Source: Paraglaciecola arctica BSs20135 (GTDB lineage: Bacteria; Pseudomonadota; Gammaproteobacteria; Enterobacterales; Alteromonadaceae). Taken from it: DNA of 64,000 nucleotides. The notes under the pieces are model-generated. The model was not told the DNA's origin. It saw only the letters and a program-made list of their open reading frames with translations, and did no database searches. The stretch covers positions 1-64,000 of the forward strand of contig NZ_BAEO01000060.1 in the NCBI RefSeq assembly GCF_000314995.1, read 5' to 3'. This document shows, one piece after another, positions 47,601 to 57,790 of the stretch. The first letter of the stretch is position 1. The number at the start of each line of letters is the position of its first letter. The position numbers were made by a program, and so were the translations under genes.

Positions 47601-48681
47601 GGGTGGCTTCTATTAGTTCGCCTTGGGCGTCGAGTGCCACAGCAAGTAATTGCTGTTTGGCCCATTGTTTTGCCTGTTCTGCGCTGAGGTTCATGGTAAA
47701 CCCACTAAAGCCATTAAGTTGTGGATCTTGGGCATACACAGCTGGGTCGACAATAGCCATAGTTAATGGGGTAAAGCTGGCAGCATCTAACGTTTCATCA
47801 TTAACCTGAGACAAACTGGCATCGGCAGATGTGTATAAACGATATTCAACTGCATTGCCTGTAGTTAACCACACCAAAGTATTGGTATTTATCCAGTGAG
47901 CTTTGGCACCATCAACAGTAAAAGGGCGAGAGACAAGGGGTTCATACCATAACTCTGGGTAGCCATGAAAAGTAAAAGCTTGCTGGCCATTGGCGGGTTC
48001 AAATCGACTGTTATCATTGCCAAGGGCTTTGTTATCGCCGTTGTGCATAATGAAGTTGTAACAAGATGCCCCAGGAATAATGGTTAAAATATAATAAGCG
48101 CCATACACAGGGTGTTCGCCATCAGCAGGGTAAGGATCGCCCCAGTTGCCAAAATGGGTACTGTCACTAGTGGGCGCTGCATAGTCACCGCAGTCTTCGC
48201 CGTTCCATAAATGTAAGCCCCAGCCTTGATAGTTAGCGTCTTCTCGTTGATAAAATAAAGCGATTTGATTTTCTTCAAGTTGCAAACCAGTTCCTGGCGC
48301 ACCTACAGGAACAAGATCGGCCTGTAGACGCATTTGCATGGATAACGCTGCACGGGTCAAACTCAACTTAACAGTGAACTTATGTGTCGCACCCGCTGCT
48401 AGTTCATTGATGTTTAAGGTAATAAAAGGTAGATCGTTTTCAGCACCTTGGCTGTTCATAATTTGAAGACTGCTGGCATCAAACAGTACCCGCATAGGCG
48501 CGCTGATATCACTACCTGTGTTGGTGAGAGTGACTATTGAACTGTACTGACGATTGACCCGATCAAAAATTGGCCGCGACGAATAGCTAAACTCTGCATT
48601 TTCAGCATCTTGCCAGGTTGCATGGGCGAAAGGCGTCAATAGCAACATCAGTAGCATATTTATGTAAATAAATGATTTCAT
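44617..48681 (-). CDS. Secreted pullulanase-type alpha-1,6-glucosidase (GH13)
   Basis: This 1,354-residue debranching enzyme hydrolyses alpha-1,6 links in pullulan, starch or glycogen. Order: signal peptide (MLLMLLLTPFAHA), N-terminal beta domain, CBM41 (about 145-240, WGLHLWNGEDCGDY), a further beta domain, CBM48-like domain (about 395-480) and the GH13 barrel. Catalytic residues are Asp752 (DGFRFDLMGH), Glu781 (YGEGWNFG) and Asp885 (KHDNET). The C-terminus has two tandem starch-binding-like modules, each with a LRGDxNxW start and YxFKIADQD (about 1125-1220 and 1240-1350). ATG 48681 follows AGGACTC; the frame continues upstream into the neighbouring gene, but that start lacks the signal. It begins two bases after the PEP-CTERM gene stop. 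Confidence 0.93.
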   Translation of the reverse strand: MKSFIYINMLLMLLLTPFAHATWQDAENAEFSYSSRPIFDRVNRQYSSIVTLTNTGSDISAPMRVLFDASSLQIMNSQGAENDLPFITLNINELAAGATHKFTVKLSLTRAALSMQMRLQADLVPVGAPGTGLQLEENQIALFYQREDANYQGWGLHLWNGEDCGDYAAPTSDSTHFGNWGDPYPADGEHPVYGAYYILTIIPGASCYNFIMHNGDNKALGNDNSRFEPANGQQAFTFHGYPELWYEPLVSRPFTVDGAKAHWINTNTLVWLTTGNAVEYRLYTSADASLSQVNDETLDAASFTPLTMAIVDPAVYAQDPQLNGFSGFTMNLSAEQAKQWAKQQLLAVALDAQGELIEATRVQLPRLLDNLYTSAASDADEAQLGVSYSNDSITANLWAPTAQAVNIAVFNSNKQALSNHAMTLDDTTGIWSYSGAKADLDRQFYRYDVTVYHPLTEQIEQLTTTDPYSVSLATNGRYSQFVSLQDADLKPANWDDHVVPTIIDAEDAVIYEGHIRDFSILDQSTSVAHRGKYMAFTELNSAPMQHLQGLQQAGLTHFHLLPANDIASIQEDTSQRVDVTDTVAKLCQLNNTAPVCGVENNQLTLLQVLESYDPSTTDAQALVESMRAFDGFNWGYDPQHFAAPEGSYATDADGVSRILEMRAMNQSLHQIGLRVILDVVYNHAASSGLYDNSVLDKVVPGYYHRLNETSGQIENSTCCENTATEHKMMAKLMNDSLVSFAEHFGFDGFRFDLMGHIPKQAIVDAREAVRTVDVDTYFYGEGWNFGEVANNRRFEQASQLNMAGTEIGTYSDRQRDAVRDGAMFTGGSISEQDVIRVGLVGNVGSYQFVAASDAYISTYDYQWNGQPAGYSIDPADTINYISKHDNETLWDKLQYALPANLGVQDRVRIQNVALSIPLLSQGIPFLHMGSDLIRSKSMDRNTYDAGDWFNRVDFTHASNNWNIGLPLAQDNQNNWGNISPISANSNSDFTTTDVQLSATVFKEFLQIRSDSKLFRLNSAEDIAQRIKFYNTGSQQVQGLIVMSLDDGIGLADIDDNNDAIVVIINGSASTQSVEVNNANAFVLHQSQQQSADPIVQTATFNSGTFTVPPLTTAVFVKPQDGSQGYGLSALPPYGEQSIYLRGDFNSWDTSLPFSYQGNDSYALDAALLQGDYQFKIADQDFAAVNIGGQFTMPVGSPATLTNGANNLSLSLIADGNYKFVLDAANGNNPTLTIIPEDPNAIPAPYGNHVPLLRGDMNGWGTTSPLSYEGNGIYRGVFNIGAGSYNFKIADQDWGGSGGLNLGANTDVELHTVVTLYPGSNDNLHINIQNTADLIFELDASNLGSPTLTVTEQLE

Positions 48682-48682
48682 A

Positions 48683-49357
48683 TTAACGAGTCCTGTTGGA
48701 TTGTTTGCGTCGCGAAAATAGGGCCGCACTACCAAGCAGTAACAAGGCTGTCATCGGAGGCGCTGGCACTTCTGTGGGTATGGCTAAAAGTGTCACATTG
48801 TCGATTAACAAAGTTGAGGAATATGAATCAGGGGTATAACCAGCTTCTAAGTTAAAATCCAAAAACCAGCCCGGTTGATTATTAAAACTGCTATCAAGCA
48901 TCATAGAGAAAGTGCCAGAACCGTATGCACTAGTCGGGTCAATTAAGAAGCCGAGAGAGCCATCAGCACCTGTAATATTGCCGAGATCATCAATAAAATT
49001 GACAAAAAATACATCGGCGAATTCACTACCATCGTCAAATCCAGAAAAATCCCAGTCAAAACTTAGCCATAATTGCGAATTAGCCGCGACACTTAAATCA
49101 AGTTCAGTGGACAGGGTGTTGGCATAAAGCGCGGTAGTACCGTTATTAAGATCAATATTGATCTCGGCCTGACAGTCGCCAGCATTATTAATTATATTAA
49201 AATCGCCGCTTTGCACGGTATTTACGTCACTGTCAGTGTAGGTATCCCAACCGTTAAAGTTACAACTTTCGAATCCACCATTGGCAATTAAATTGGCATG
49301 AGCGCCAGATGCGAACAGTAAGCATAATAATGTCAATATTTTTGGTGCAGTTTTCAC
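48683..49357 (-). CDS. PEP-CTERM sorted secreted protein
   Basis: A 224-residue exported protein. The N-terminal signal peptide ends GAHANLIANGGFE, a frequent start for PEP-CTERM proteins. The central region is a beta-sandwich-like domain rich in Asp and Asn. The C-terminus has the sorting signal VPAPPMTALLLLGSAALF followed by SRRKQ: a proline motif, membrane helix and basic tail recognised by exosortase. The motif is VPAPP, not the classical VPEP. It is two bases upstream of the pullulanase gene in the same operon, so it may be a surface-attached accessory or glycan-binding protein. Confidence 0.85.
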   Translation of the reverse strand: MKTAPKILTLLCLLFASGAHANLIANGGFESCNFNGWDTYTDSDVNTVQSGDFNIINNAGDCQAEINIDLNNGTTALYANTLSTELDLSVAANSQLWLSFDWDFSGFDDGSEFADVFFVNFIDDLGNITGADGSLGFLIDPTSAYGSGTFSMMLDSSFNNQPGWFLDFNLEAGYTPDSYSSTLLIDNVTLLAIPTEVPAPPMTALLLLGSAALFSRRKQSNRTR

Positions 49358-49717
49358 GATTAAAGCCTTTGTTGTTAGATGCTAAATACACTTGCGCAAC
49401 AGTTTGTTGACAAGTTGTTTACAGAAAACTCTAATCGAAAAAAAAACATTCAACCATTAAATTTACCGCAAAAAGCCATGAATACGTATGCAGCAAAAAC
49501 ATCAAGATGGCTTAAAAATTTAAAATAGCAGTGATTTTTTTGTTTCACACTTTGGCTGATAATTGTGCAATTTGGTCAATTGCCTTACTTGTATTTGTGA
49601 TGCTTTTATTTGCAAGAAATCTTGGCTGAAGATGTAGGTTTTAGAGTATTATCTCGGTGCATGTTCGTACACAAAATTGGAACATTTTTTGTACTTAAAA
49701 TAATTTAGAGGTTATGG
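49358..49717. promoter_or_regulatory. Divergent promoter region, pullulanase operon and PhyH gene
   Basis: These 360 bp hold no coding frame. Near the right end GTTC and GAAC half-sites lie about 13 bp apart (49665-49685 region), the only repeat I see. Promoters for both flanking genes must lie here, but no strong -35/-10 pair is obvious. Confidence 0.4.
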
Positions 49718-50515
49718 GTGTTAATGCTAGAAGAGCGAAGTCAATTGAATCGTCATTATGACTCACAAGGTTATTTTGTGCTTAAGGATTATTTTACCGA
49801 GTTTGAAATTTTATCACTTAGAAAAGTCATCTTAAAATTTCATGAATTATGGAAACAAGACCATGCAGAATTCTATCAGCAAGAAGCTTTCAACTCTTCA
49901 TTAATTACTGGAAGCCAGTATTTGGCGTGTGACGATCGGATTAAGCTGTTTAATTTTATCAGTTCAAAAAAAATAATGGATGTTGTCGAATCGGTTCTAG
50001 CAACTTCTCCTGCGTTTATGAATACCCAATTATTTTTTAACCCCGTTAATCCACAACAAAAAGATTTTTGGCATCGAGATTGCCAATATGATCATGATGT
50101 TGCAGGGCAAAAAATAGCCATTCAGGAAACACAAGTTGTACACCTTCGAGTGCCTTTATTTGATGAACTTGGCATGGAGTTAGTACCTGGAACCCATAAG
50201 CGTTGGGATAATGATGAAGAATTTAATGTGCGACAAGAAGAAAAGGGCAGAGTGAGTAGTGAAGATCTCTCTAGCGGCAAAAAAATTCAGTTAGCTGCGG
50301 GCGACTTGTTAGTTTTTTCGGCTGATATGATCCACCGAGGTTTATACGGATTAGACAGGTTAGCCTTGGATATTTTAGTTTTTGATCCGTCGGCTGATTT
50401 TATTGATTACGTCGACGACGATTGTTTGCCGATTGATTCCATGCTGGATAAAATTGATGACCCAAGGTTATTTATCAATACTATGCAGCTAAAATCAAAA
50501 CAGCAGTGTGAGTGA
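49718..50515 (+). CDS. Phytanoyl-CoA dioxygenase (PhyH) family protein
   Basis: A 265-residue Fe(II)/2-oxoglutarate-dependent oxygenase. The iron site is His119-x-Asp in FWHRDCQYD and the distal His in MIHRGLYG; LVPGTHKRWD is the conserved family block. Members hydroxylate varied substrates (fatty acyl-CoA, osmolytes, antibiotics), so the reaction here is open. GTG 49718 lies 6 bp behind AGAGG; ATG 49724, two codons later, is nearly as good. It stands alone, divergent from the PEP-CTERM/pullulanase operon. Confidence 0.83.
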   Translation: MLMLEERSQLNRHYDSQGYFVLKDYFTEFEILSLRKVILKFHELWKQDHAEFYQQEAFNSSLITGSQYLACDDRIKLFNFISSKKIMDVVESVLATSPAFMNTQLFFNPVNPQQKDFWHRDCQYDHDVAGQKIAIQETQVVHLRVPLFDELGMELVPGTHKRWDNDEEFNVRQEEKGRVSSEDLSSGKKIQLAAGDLLVFSADMIHRGLYGLDRLALDILVFDPSADFIDYVDDDCLPIDSMLDKIDDPRLFINTMQLKSKQQCE

Positions 50516-50738
50516 TTGTGTATTCCTCTTAAAAGGCTCATAAAGAAAAGCGTTTTAGCACTTTTGAGTAATCATAGATAACCATTAGTTTTTCTAATCA
50601 TAGATGCCCATAAAATGTACGTTGCATGTTACTTGTAGTATTACTAGAATCCACGCCTTGTTAATCACCATAGAATATGCAGGTGGCTTTTTTTAGAGCT
50701 ACTAGTATTACGTTAATTATTGAAGTTGTAGTAAAAAA

Positions 50739-51965
50739 ATGGACAAGTTAGAGTTTATTCAAATCCGTCGTTTTATCCTTAATCTGGGTAAAATGTTACA
50801 CAAATATGGTTCACCATCGTTTCGTTTGGAAGCCTATTTAACAGAGATTGCGACGCATTTTGGGCTGCATGCCTCTTTTAACTCTACACCTACCACTTTA
50901 ACTATAGTGCTGTGGAGTGATCATCACGAAGATGAATATAACCACTCTGCGCGCATGCAGCCGGGTGAGTTAGACATGAATTCCTTGTCTCGAACTGATG
51001 AATTAGCCCATGAGTTGTTGTCTGGTCAAATCTCACTTACGGAAGCCAATAAACAACTGGCTGAGATTGACGCTATGCCTAGCCCTTATGGTAAAAGCCT
51101 AACGGGTGTCGCCTTTGGTATGTCTACCAGTGCATTTTCAATGTTGATGGGAGCCGGTTGGTCAGAAATTATTTATTCTGGTTTGTTGGGCCTGATGGTT
51201 TACTTCTGGACTCTTTGGGCACTTCGTTCGAAACGAGTTAACTTGATGTTGGAACCTGTGGCTTCTTTTACAGTGGGCTTTGCGGCCTGTGCTATTAACC
51301 ATTATTCATCATCAGGCCTTAATATCTGGCTGGTCATTCTTTCCTCTTTAATCATTTTAGTACCGGGTTTGTCATTGACCATGGGGCTAGCTGAATTATC
51401 CTCACGCAACATGGTATCTGGAACCTCTAGAGTCATGGATGCCACCATGCAGCTATTCAAACTGTATTTTGGTGCTTTTTTGGGGGTGAGTCTGGGTTAC
51501 CAATTATTTGGGCAACAAGAACTGGCAATGGCAGCTACCTTACCTTTTTGGGTCAACTGGCTGGGTGTACTAATGCTTAGTGTGGGTCTGGTCGCCATAT
51601 TTCGCACCCGTATGAAACATGTTCCTTGGGCAATAGCATCTACTTTTATTGCTTATGGGGCATCTACTTGGAGTTCTGGGTTTCTTGAAAATGGACTTGG
51701 CGCCTTTGTGGGCGCATTTGCACTGGGTGTGTTTGCCAATCTGTTTTCACGTATTGCTAATGCCCCGTCTACCATAGTTGCTATGCATGGTTTAATTGTA
51801 TTGGTACCAGGGTCAAAAACCTATATTGGGCTTAATTCGTTTATCTCTGGCCAAGATATTATTAAGATAGATCATATTGGCCAGGAAACCTTCTTGATCT
51901 TGATGTCGCTGGTGGCAGGGTTAATATTTGCAAACGTGGTGATGCCGACTAGAAAGGCGCTGTGA
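50739..51965 (+). CDS. ThrE-family threonine/serine exporter
   Basis: A 408-residue inner-membrane protein with an N-terminal cytosolic ThrE domain (about 1-125: LNLGKMLHKYGSPSFRLE, FNSTPTTLTIVL) and about ten hydrophobic helices from residue 130 onward. Both halves of the ThrE family are fused in one chain, as in the Corynebacterium exporter. Late motifs IVLVPGSKTY and ISGQDI fit. The DUF3859 gene starts four bases after its stop. Export of threonine/serine is the family function; the true substrate is untested. Confidence 0.88.
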   Translation: MDKLEFIQIRRFILNLGKMLHKYGSPSFRLEAYLTEIATHFGLHASFNSTPTTLTIVLWSDHHEDEYNHSARMQPGELDMNSLSRTDELAHELLSGQISLTEANKQLAEIDAMPSPYGKSLTGVAFGMSTSAFSMLMGAGWSEIIYSGLLGLMVYFWTLWALRSKRVNLMLEPVASFTVGFAACAINHYSSSGLNIWLVILSSLIILVPGLSLTMGLAELSSRNMVSGTSRVMDATMQLFKLYFGAFLGVSLGYQLFGQQELAMAATLPFWVNWLGVLMLSVGLVAIFRTRMKHVPWAIASTFIAYGASTWSSGFLENGLGAFVGAFALGVFANLFSRIANAPSTIVAMHGLIVLVPGSKTYIGLNSFISGQDIIKIDHIGQETFLILMSLVAGLIFANVVMPTRKAL

Positions 51966-51968
51966 CAA

Positions 51969-52400
51969 TTGTCTAAATTACGTACCTATTTTGAAATTAG
52001 CAGTTACGGTATTTATCAATCTTGGGATGAAAAAAGTAAAAGCCTTCCAAAAATCAAAGCTCTTGCTACTAAAATTCCTGCTGAATTGGAAATTGAATTT
52101 GGTTTTATCCTTAGCGCTAAAAAAGCCAAAGGAAAAAAACTAGATTGGACTATTTTTCATCCCGATGTTCTGGATGAAAATGGACTTGTCATGCCTCCAT
52201 TTGAGGGCGTGGTGTACGTTCGAAATAATGATTGGGAGTTTTATTTAGGCGATACAGTTTGGGCGCCCATTCACGATAAGCTTGGGGATTGGCTTATGGT
52301 GATAGAGTGTGATGGAAAAGTTATTGCTCAGAAAACTTTTAGTTTATTGGTTGAACATGGCGATGCTGAGCTGCAATTTTGGAAAAAAAGGGGCTATTAA
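51969..52400 (+). CDS. DUF3859 family protein
   Basis: A 143-residue protein that looks like a single beta-rich domain of the DUF3859 type: FEISSYGIYQSWDEKSKSLP at the start and LGDWLMVIECDGKVIAQKTF near the end, suggesting an immunoglobulin-like sandwich. There is no signal peptide or membrane helix. It starts at TTG 51969, four bases after the ThrE stop, probably by coupled translation. The function is unknown. Confidence 0.72.
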   Translation: MSKLRTYFEISSYGIYQSWDEKSKSLPKIKALATKIPAELEIEFGFILSAKKAKGKKLDWTIFHPDVLDENGLVMPPFEGVVYVRNNDWEFYLGDTVWAPIHDKLGDWLMVIECDGKVIAQKTFSLLVEHGDAELQFWKKRGY

Positions 52401-52410
52401 GACGCTACTT

Positions 52411-52454
52411 GGTCGATCAGCGAAGTCTATTTAACTCCCCTAATCGACCTTTTA
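52411..52454. terminator. Weak terminator-like hairpin
   Basis: GGTCGAT and ATCGACC face each other across 25 bases, followed by TTTTA. It lies between the convergent DUF3859 and DUF1338 genes. The large loop makes it a modest candidate. Confidence 0.35.
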
Positions 52455-52484
52455 TAGATACCCGATAACACTATTACATGTTTG

Positions 52485-53288
52485 TTAACTAGCGTTTGTA
52501 CTCTCAAATATTTTATCCGCAGATCCAGTAATAAATCCGCTAAATAGAGAGCCGTCAGGTTTTGCATAGCGACGAGCAAATTCGTAAAAACAGCTTGGGA
52601 TTTCTTGAACACCATCACTAAATTTAACCGGATGACGGTCGGCCATAGTAGAAGATTGTTCCAACATTTGCTGCGGAGTCCCTTTTATTTCTCCACCAGA
52701 GGTATTTAAAGCAATACCCGCTTTTTTTACTGCTTCGTTTATTTGTTGAATTGAGTCGAAATTTAATAGCGAATTGTTACTAACCGTAAAGTGGTTTGCT
52801 CGAAATCCCCATGCCGCTACCCATGCTGCAAACTCTGATTCTTCAAGCAGCTTTTGGTATGTTGAAAAATCAATATCCCAATGGGTTCCAGAGTACAGGA
52901 AGTTAGCGGCTGAAGTTGTAGCTACATCTATATTGGCTGTCATACCTTTTACAATTGCTTGTAATTCTGGTGAGAACTGTTCAGTTAACAACTCTGAAAT
53001 AAATACTTTGGGGTGGGCCGGATTGGGATGCTCAAAGTGTTTCGAATAAAGTTTTTTGGCTACAAAATGATATTCACCACATTCTTGGTAACCCAAATTT
53101 AAAAAATGAGCTGCCAGTACGTCTAAGCAAACATTACTGATATTAAATGTTCGCAAGGCGATATGATCATTGACCACATCTTTTTGCTGAGTAGAGCCTA
53201 ATAACGAATGGATTATTTTTGCAGAACGTGTGACATCCACATAACTGTTCCACAAATTTTCAAATAATTCATCGATCTTGGTGCGCAT
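52485..53288 (-). CDS. DUF1338 family protein (2-oxoadipate dioxygenase/decarboxylase-like)
   Basis: A 267-residue protein of the DUF1338 family, whose larger member HglS/YdcJ converts 2-oxoadipate to 2-hydroxyglutarate with an iron centre. Visible landmarks are DHIALRTFN (likely metal His about 41), AHPKVFISEL and CFYEFARRY (Glu). This short form is commonly found beside astD in gammaproteobacteria. It lies 38 bp downstream of astD in the same direction, so it belongs to the arginine operon, but its reaction there is not established. Confidence 0.8.
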   Translation of the reverse strand: MRTKIDELFENLWNSYVDVTRSAKIIHSLLGSTQQKDVVNDHIALRTFNISNVCLDVLAAHFLNLGYQECGEYHFVAKKLYSKHFEHPNPAHPKVFISELLTEQFSPELQAIVKGMTANIDVATTSAANFLYSGTHWDIDFSTYQKLLEESEFAAWVAAWGFRANHFTVSNNSLLNFDSIQQINEAVKKAGIALNTSGGEIKGTPQQMLEQSSTMADRHPVKFSDGVQEIPSCFYEFARRYAKPDGSLFSGFITGSADKIFESTNAS

Positions 53289-53326
53289 ATAGTTTTAATC
53301 CTAAATAAGTGAGTAAATAATAACGT

Positions 53327-54790
53327 CTAGATAACCAGACCAGGTGAAAGTGTTGCCGGCAGGCTGACGTTTGTAGCTTCAATTGAAGCCACTGGGTAGG
53401 CGCAGTAATCGGCGGCATAGTAGGCACTTGCTCTATGGTTTCCACTGGCACCAATTCCACCGAAAGGTGCGGCACTGGAAGCCCCAGTAGTGGGTTTGTT
53501 CCAGTTAACAATACCGGCTTGAATATGAGTAAAGAAGAACTGATAGTCGGCATTATCGTCAGCCAAAAGACCGGCAGATAAACCAAAAGAGGTATTATTA
53601 GCTTCTTTGATGGCGACGTTAAAGTCACTGTAGCGATAAATTTTTAATAAGGGCCCAAAGTGCTCTTCGTCAGGTATTGGCGCAGCATCGGTAACATCAA
53701 TAATGCCTGGCGATACAAAACCTGTAGCTGCTGTCAGATGTTTAAGTTCTACCAAAACCTTGCCACCTAAAGCTTTAATTTGTTCTTGTACTTTAACCAT
53801 ATGTTCAGCCGCAGCAGCAGATATCATTGAGGCGATAAATGGCTGTTCCTGATTAAAAGGATCGTTAACCTGAATGTTAGCTGTGACCTCAATTAATTTA
53901 CTGAGGATGGCATCACCATTTGGGGTGTTTTCAATAAACACCCGACGAGCGCATGTGCAGCGCTGACCTGAGGTAATAAAGGCAGACTGAACAATATCAT
54001 GGACTGCGGCATTGATATTTTGCACGTCTTTGACAATAAGTGGATTGTTGCCACCCATTTCCAGCGCCAGTATTTTATCTGCTTGCCCGGCAAATTGTTT
54101 ATGTAGTAATTGGCCTGTTGATGAACTGCCAGTAAAAAATAAACCATTAATATCAGGATGGGCCGCAAGGGATTTCCCAGTTTCTACCTTGCCTTGCACT
54201 AAATTTAATACCCCTTCAGGCAAACCTGCTTGTTGCCACAATTGCAGCATATATTCAGCTACTTTTGGGGTTAAATCCGAAGGTTTGAATACTATGGTAT
54301 TGCCGGCGATTAACGCTGGCACAATATGCCCGTTTGGCAAATGCCCTGGGAAATTATAGGGACCAAATACAGCAACCACACCATGGGGTTTATGACGAAC
54401 AAAGGCCGTCGCACCTGGTAGTGCATTTTCTTTGGTGCCGGTGCGAACATTGTGTGCATCTATGGATATTGCCGATTTTCCTGCCATTGCAGCAACTTCA
54501 GTACGAGATTCCCACAAGGCTTTACCTGTTTCCTTGGCTATTGTGATGGCCATTTCTTCACTGTTTTCTTTTAATAACTGAGCAAAAGACTCAACTATTT
54601 CAATTCGTTTTTCCAGACTGGAATACCCCCAAGTATTAAATGCCTGACGGGCCGCTGCAACGGCTTGGTCAACTTGTTCAGCGTTGGCACATTCACCTTG
54701 CCATATTGTTTCGCCATTGGCTGGGTTAATCGATTTGAAACTTAAGTTATCGTCAGCCAGTTGATGATTGCTGTTGGTTTGAATATTCAT
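53327..54790 (-). CDS. astD: N-succinylglutamate 5-semialdehyde dehydrogenase
   Basis: A 487-residue aldehyde dehydrogenase, the fourth step of the arginine succinyltransferase pathway (succinylglutamate semialdehyde to succinylglutamate, with NAD). Catalytic Cys lies in [10 protein letters not shown] (about residue 284) and Glu in LEMGGNNP (about 248); [13 protein letters not shown] and FTGSSSTG are family motifs, and length matches AstD. The gene lies nine bases after astA. The product would need AstE, which is not in this window. Confidence 0.95.
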   Translation of the reverse strand: MNIQTNSNHQLADDNLSFKSINPANGETIWQGECANAEQVDQAVAAARQAFNTWGYSSLEKRIEIVESFAQLLKENSEEMAITIAKETGKALWESRTEVAAMAGKSAISIDAHNVRTGTKENALPGATAFVRHKPHGVVAVFGPYNFPGHLPNGHIVPALIAGNTIVFKPSDLTPKVAEYMLQLWQQAGLPEGVLNLVQGKVETGKSLAAHPDINGLFFTGSSSTGQLLHKQFAGQADKILALEMGGNNPLIVKDVQNINAAVHDIVQSAFITSGQRCTCARRVFIENTPNGDAILSKLIEVTANIQVNDPFNQEQPFIASMISAAAAEHMVKVQEQIKALGGKVLVELKHLTAATGFVSPGIIDVTDAAPIPDEEHFGPLLKIYRYSDFNVAIKEANNTSFGLSAGLLADDNADYQFFFTHIQAGIVNWNKPTTGASSAAPFGGIGASGNHRASAYYAADYCAYPVASIEATNVSLPATLSPGLVI

Positions 54791-54799
54791 ATTAGATCC

Positions 54800-55819
54800 T
54801 TAAAGGCATAAAAAGCGGACGTTATCGCCGGTTTTGAGCAGTAATGCTGTGGCAATATTGGGACTCAGCGTTAATGTATTGCTATCAATATCGTAGCTCG
54901 CTTGGGCTGTTGACATAGCTCGAAAATCCTTGACTAGGTCATTACATATAAAGAAAGACTGCTCACCGCTGGCTTCTGCAATCTTGACTTTACAACTTTT
55001 GCTTTGGCTGACAGAGCGGATATTATTCAGGGATATTTCTACTGTTGGACCGGCATCAAACAAGTCGACATAACCTCTAAATTGAAACCCTTCCTTTTCC
55101 AGAAGCCGTAATGCGGGTGCTGTTTTGTTATGAACTTGGCCAATAACTGCCTGAGCATCTTGGCTGAGTAAACTCACATAAATGGGATGTTTAGGCATTA
55201 ATTCCGAGATAAAAGTCTTGTCACCAATCCCTACAAGATAATCGGCAGTGGGAAAGTCGATACCAAAAAAATGCTCTTCAAGCCATGCCCAAAAAGGAGA
55301 ACGCCCTTGTGCATCTGATACGCCGCGCATTTCAGCAATAACAGTATTTGAGAAACGTTCAGGATGATTAGCCATAAACAGAAATCGAACCCGAGACATC
55401 AATTGCCCAGCGTTGCCTTTGCGGTATTTTTCCCGTACAAACAGGGTACAGACTTCGGTAGCACCGGTGTAATCGTTACAAAATGTCAGAGTCTGAATGG
55501 ATTTGTTTACGTCCAAACTGGGTGAGTGATTTTTAATTGTACCCAGATGGTAATGATGCAGCGGTACAGACATACCTACAGCAGCTTCAATACCTGCAAT
55601 ACCAACAACTTGATTGGTTTCAGTATCTTCGAGAACAAAAAGATAACTTTGATTACCTGGCGCACTTACATCAGCCGAGAAACTGGCCTCGGCTTTTTCA
55701 ATTTTGCCTAGTAATAACTCATCGTTGTTAGGCAAGGAGGTAAATCCATGCCCAGACTCGACGGCAATTTGTTTAAGCGCGCTAAAATCAGAGGCTACAA
55801 TTGGACGAATTAACAACAT
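54800..55819 (-). CDS. astA: Arginine N-succinyltransferase
   Basis: A 339-residue enzyme that transfers succinyl from succinyl-CoA to arginine, starting the AST pathway. The sequence begins LLIRPIVASDFSALKQIA, with SGHGFTSLP near 22-30; VGIAGIEAAVG and YRKGNAGQLMSRVRFLF contain the CoA-binding signature of the GNAT-like fold. One AstA subunit type is present, unlike the AruF/AruG pair of Pseudomonas. It lies between astC and astD, with 24- and 9-bp gaps. Confidence 0.94.
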   Translation of the reverse strand: MLLIRPIVASDFSALKQIAVESGHGFTSLPNNDELLLGKIEKAEASFSADVSAPGNQSYLFVLEDTETNQVVGIAGIEAAVGMSVPLHHYHLGTIKNHSPSLDVNKSIQTLTFCNDYTGATEVCTLFVREKYRKGNAGQLMSRVRFLFMANHPERFSNTVIAEMRGVSDAQGRSPFWAWLEEHFFGIDFPTADYLVGIGDKTFISELMPKHPIYVSLLSQDAQAVIGQVHNKTAPALRLLEKEGFQFRGYVDLFDAGPTVEISLNNIRSVSQSKSCKVKIAEASGEQSFFICNDLVKDFRAMSTAQASYDIDSNTLTLSPNIATALLLKTGDNVRFLCL

Positions 55820-55843
55820 AATGGCTTAGATCCTGTGCTTAAT

Positions 55844-57061
<1,218 letters not shown>

Positions 57062-57242
57062 TTAAGTCGATATGATGTTAAAAAGTGAAAGATGCAAAAA
57101 GACGCCAATAAACGCGAAAAATTGTATAAACATCATTGATTTATAATGGGGGCTATTATGGTAAAACTAACTTTAAATGTGCAGTGTCATTATGATTAAT
57201 ATGAGCCTATAATTTAGCAAAATAATCATATGAATTATCAAA

Positions 57243-57671
57243 TTGCTAACAAAACAAGAACAACAACTACTTTCTATATTGCGCTCCAATGCACGAGCAA
57301 GTATTTCGGATTTGGCGCGAGTGCTGAATCTTTCCCGTTCGACCATACAAAAACGCATTACTAAGCTGGAAGAATCGGGAGTCATTAGTGGTTATGTTGT
57401 TCAATATGGCAGCGAGTACCAAAATAATTTGGTGTCGTCCCATGTATCTATCAAGGTGAAACAAAAGCTTACAGCTCGTACCAATGTAGAATTAAGGCAG
57501 ATCAGCGAAATTTCTGAGTTATACGCTATTAGTGGTGAATATGACTTAATCGCTATAGTGCAAGCTCAAAGCCTTGAGCAATTAAGTCATATTTTGGATG
57601 GCATAGGTAATCTAGATGGTGTTGATAGAACCAATTCCGCTGTGGTGCTGGAAACCAAATTTAAACGCTAA
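57243..57671 (+). CDS. Lrp/AsnC-family transcriptional regulator
   Basis: A 142-residue regulator: N-terminal helix-turn-helix (about 5-50, ARASISDLARVLNLSRSTIQ) and a C-terminal RAM ligand-binding domain (about 65-140) with AISGEYDLIAIVQ. Lrp/AsnC proteins sense amino acids. The divergent ast operon 193 bp away suggests arginine-related sensing. The start is TTG 57243, supported by alignment to the family. Upstream AATAATCATATGAATTAT (57220-57237) is an imperfect palindrome and may be its own site. Confidence 0.9.
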   Translation: MLTKQEQQLLSILRSNARASISDLARVLNLSRSTIQKRITKLEESGVISGYVVQYGSEYQNNLVSSHVSIKVKQKLTARTNVELRQISEISELYAISGEYDLIAIVQAQSLEQLSHILDGIGNLDGVDRTNSAVVLETKFKR

Positions 57672-57790
57672 AGCAGTTAATCATACTAAATTTGAGCCCA
57701 TGGACTTGCCATGACACTATTTGTTGAAGGGCAGAACAGACTTAGGGTGTGAATATTCTGCTCTTCCCATAACAACCCGTTAAATTGTTT

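Noticed and set aside
47513-47809. Open frame of 98 codons on the + strand inside the pullulanase gene
   Set aside because: It lies entirely antisense to a well-conserved GH13 enzyme, has no ribosome site and no family resemblance; it is a by-product of coding composition.
53893-54359. Overlapping open frames on both strands inside astD
   Set aside because: astD is full length with all catalytic motifs; these frames have no ribosome sites or recognisable domains.
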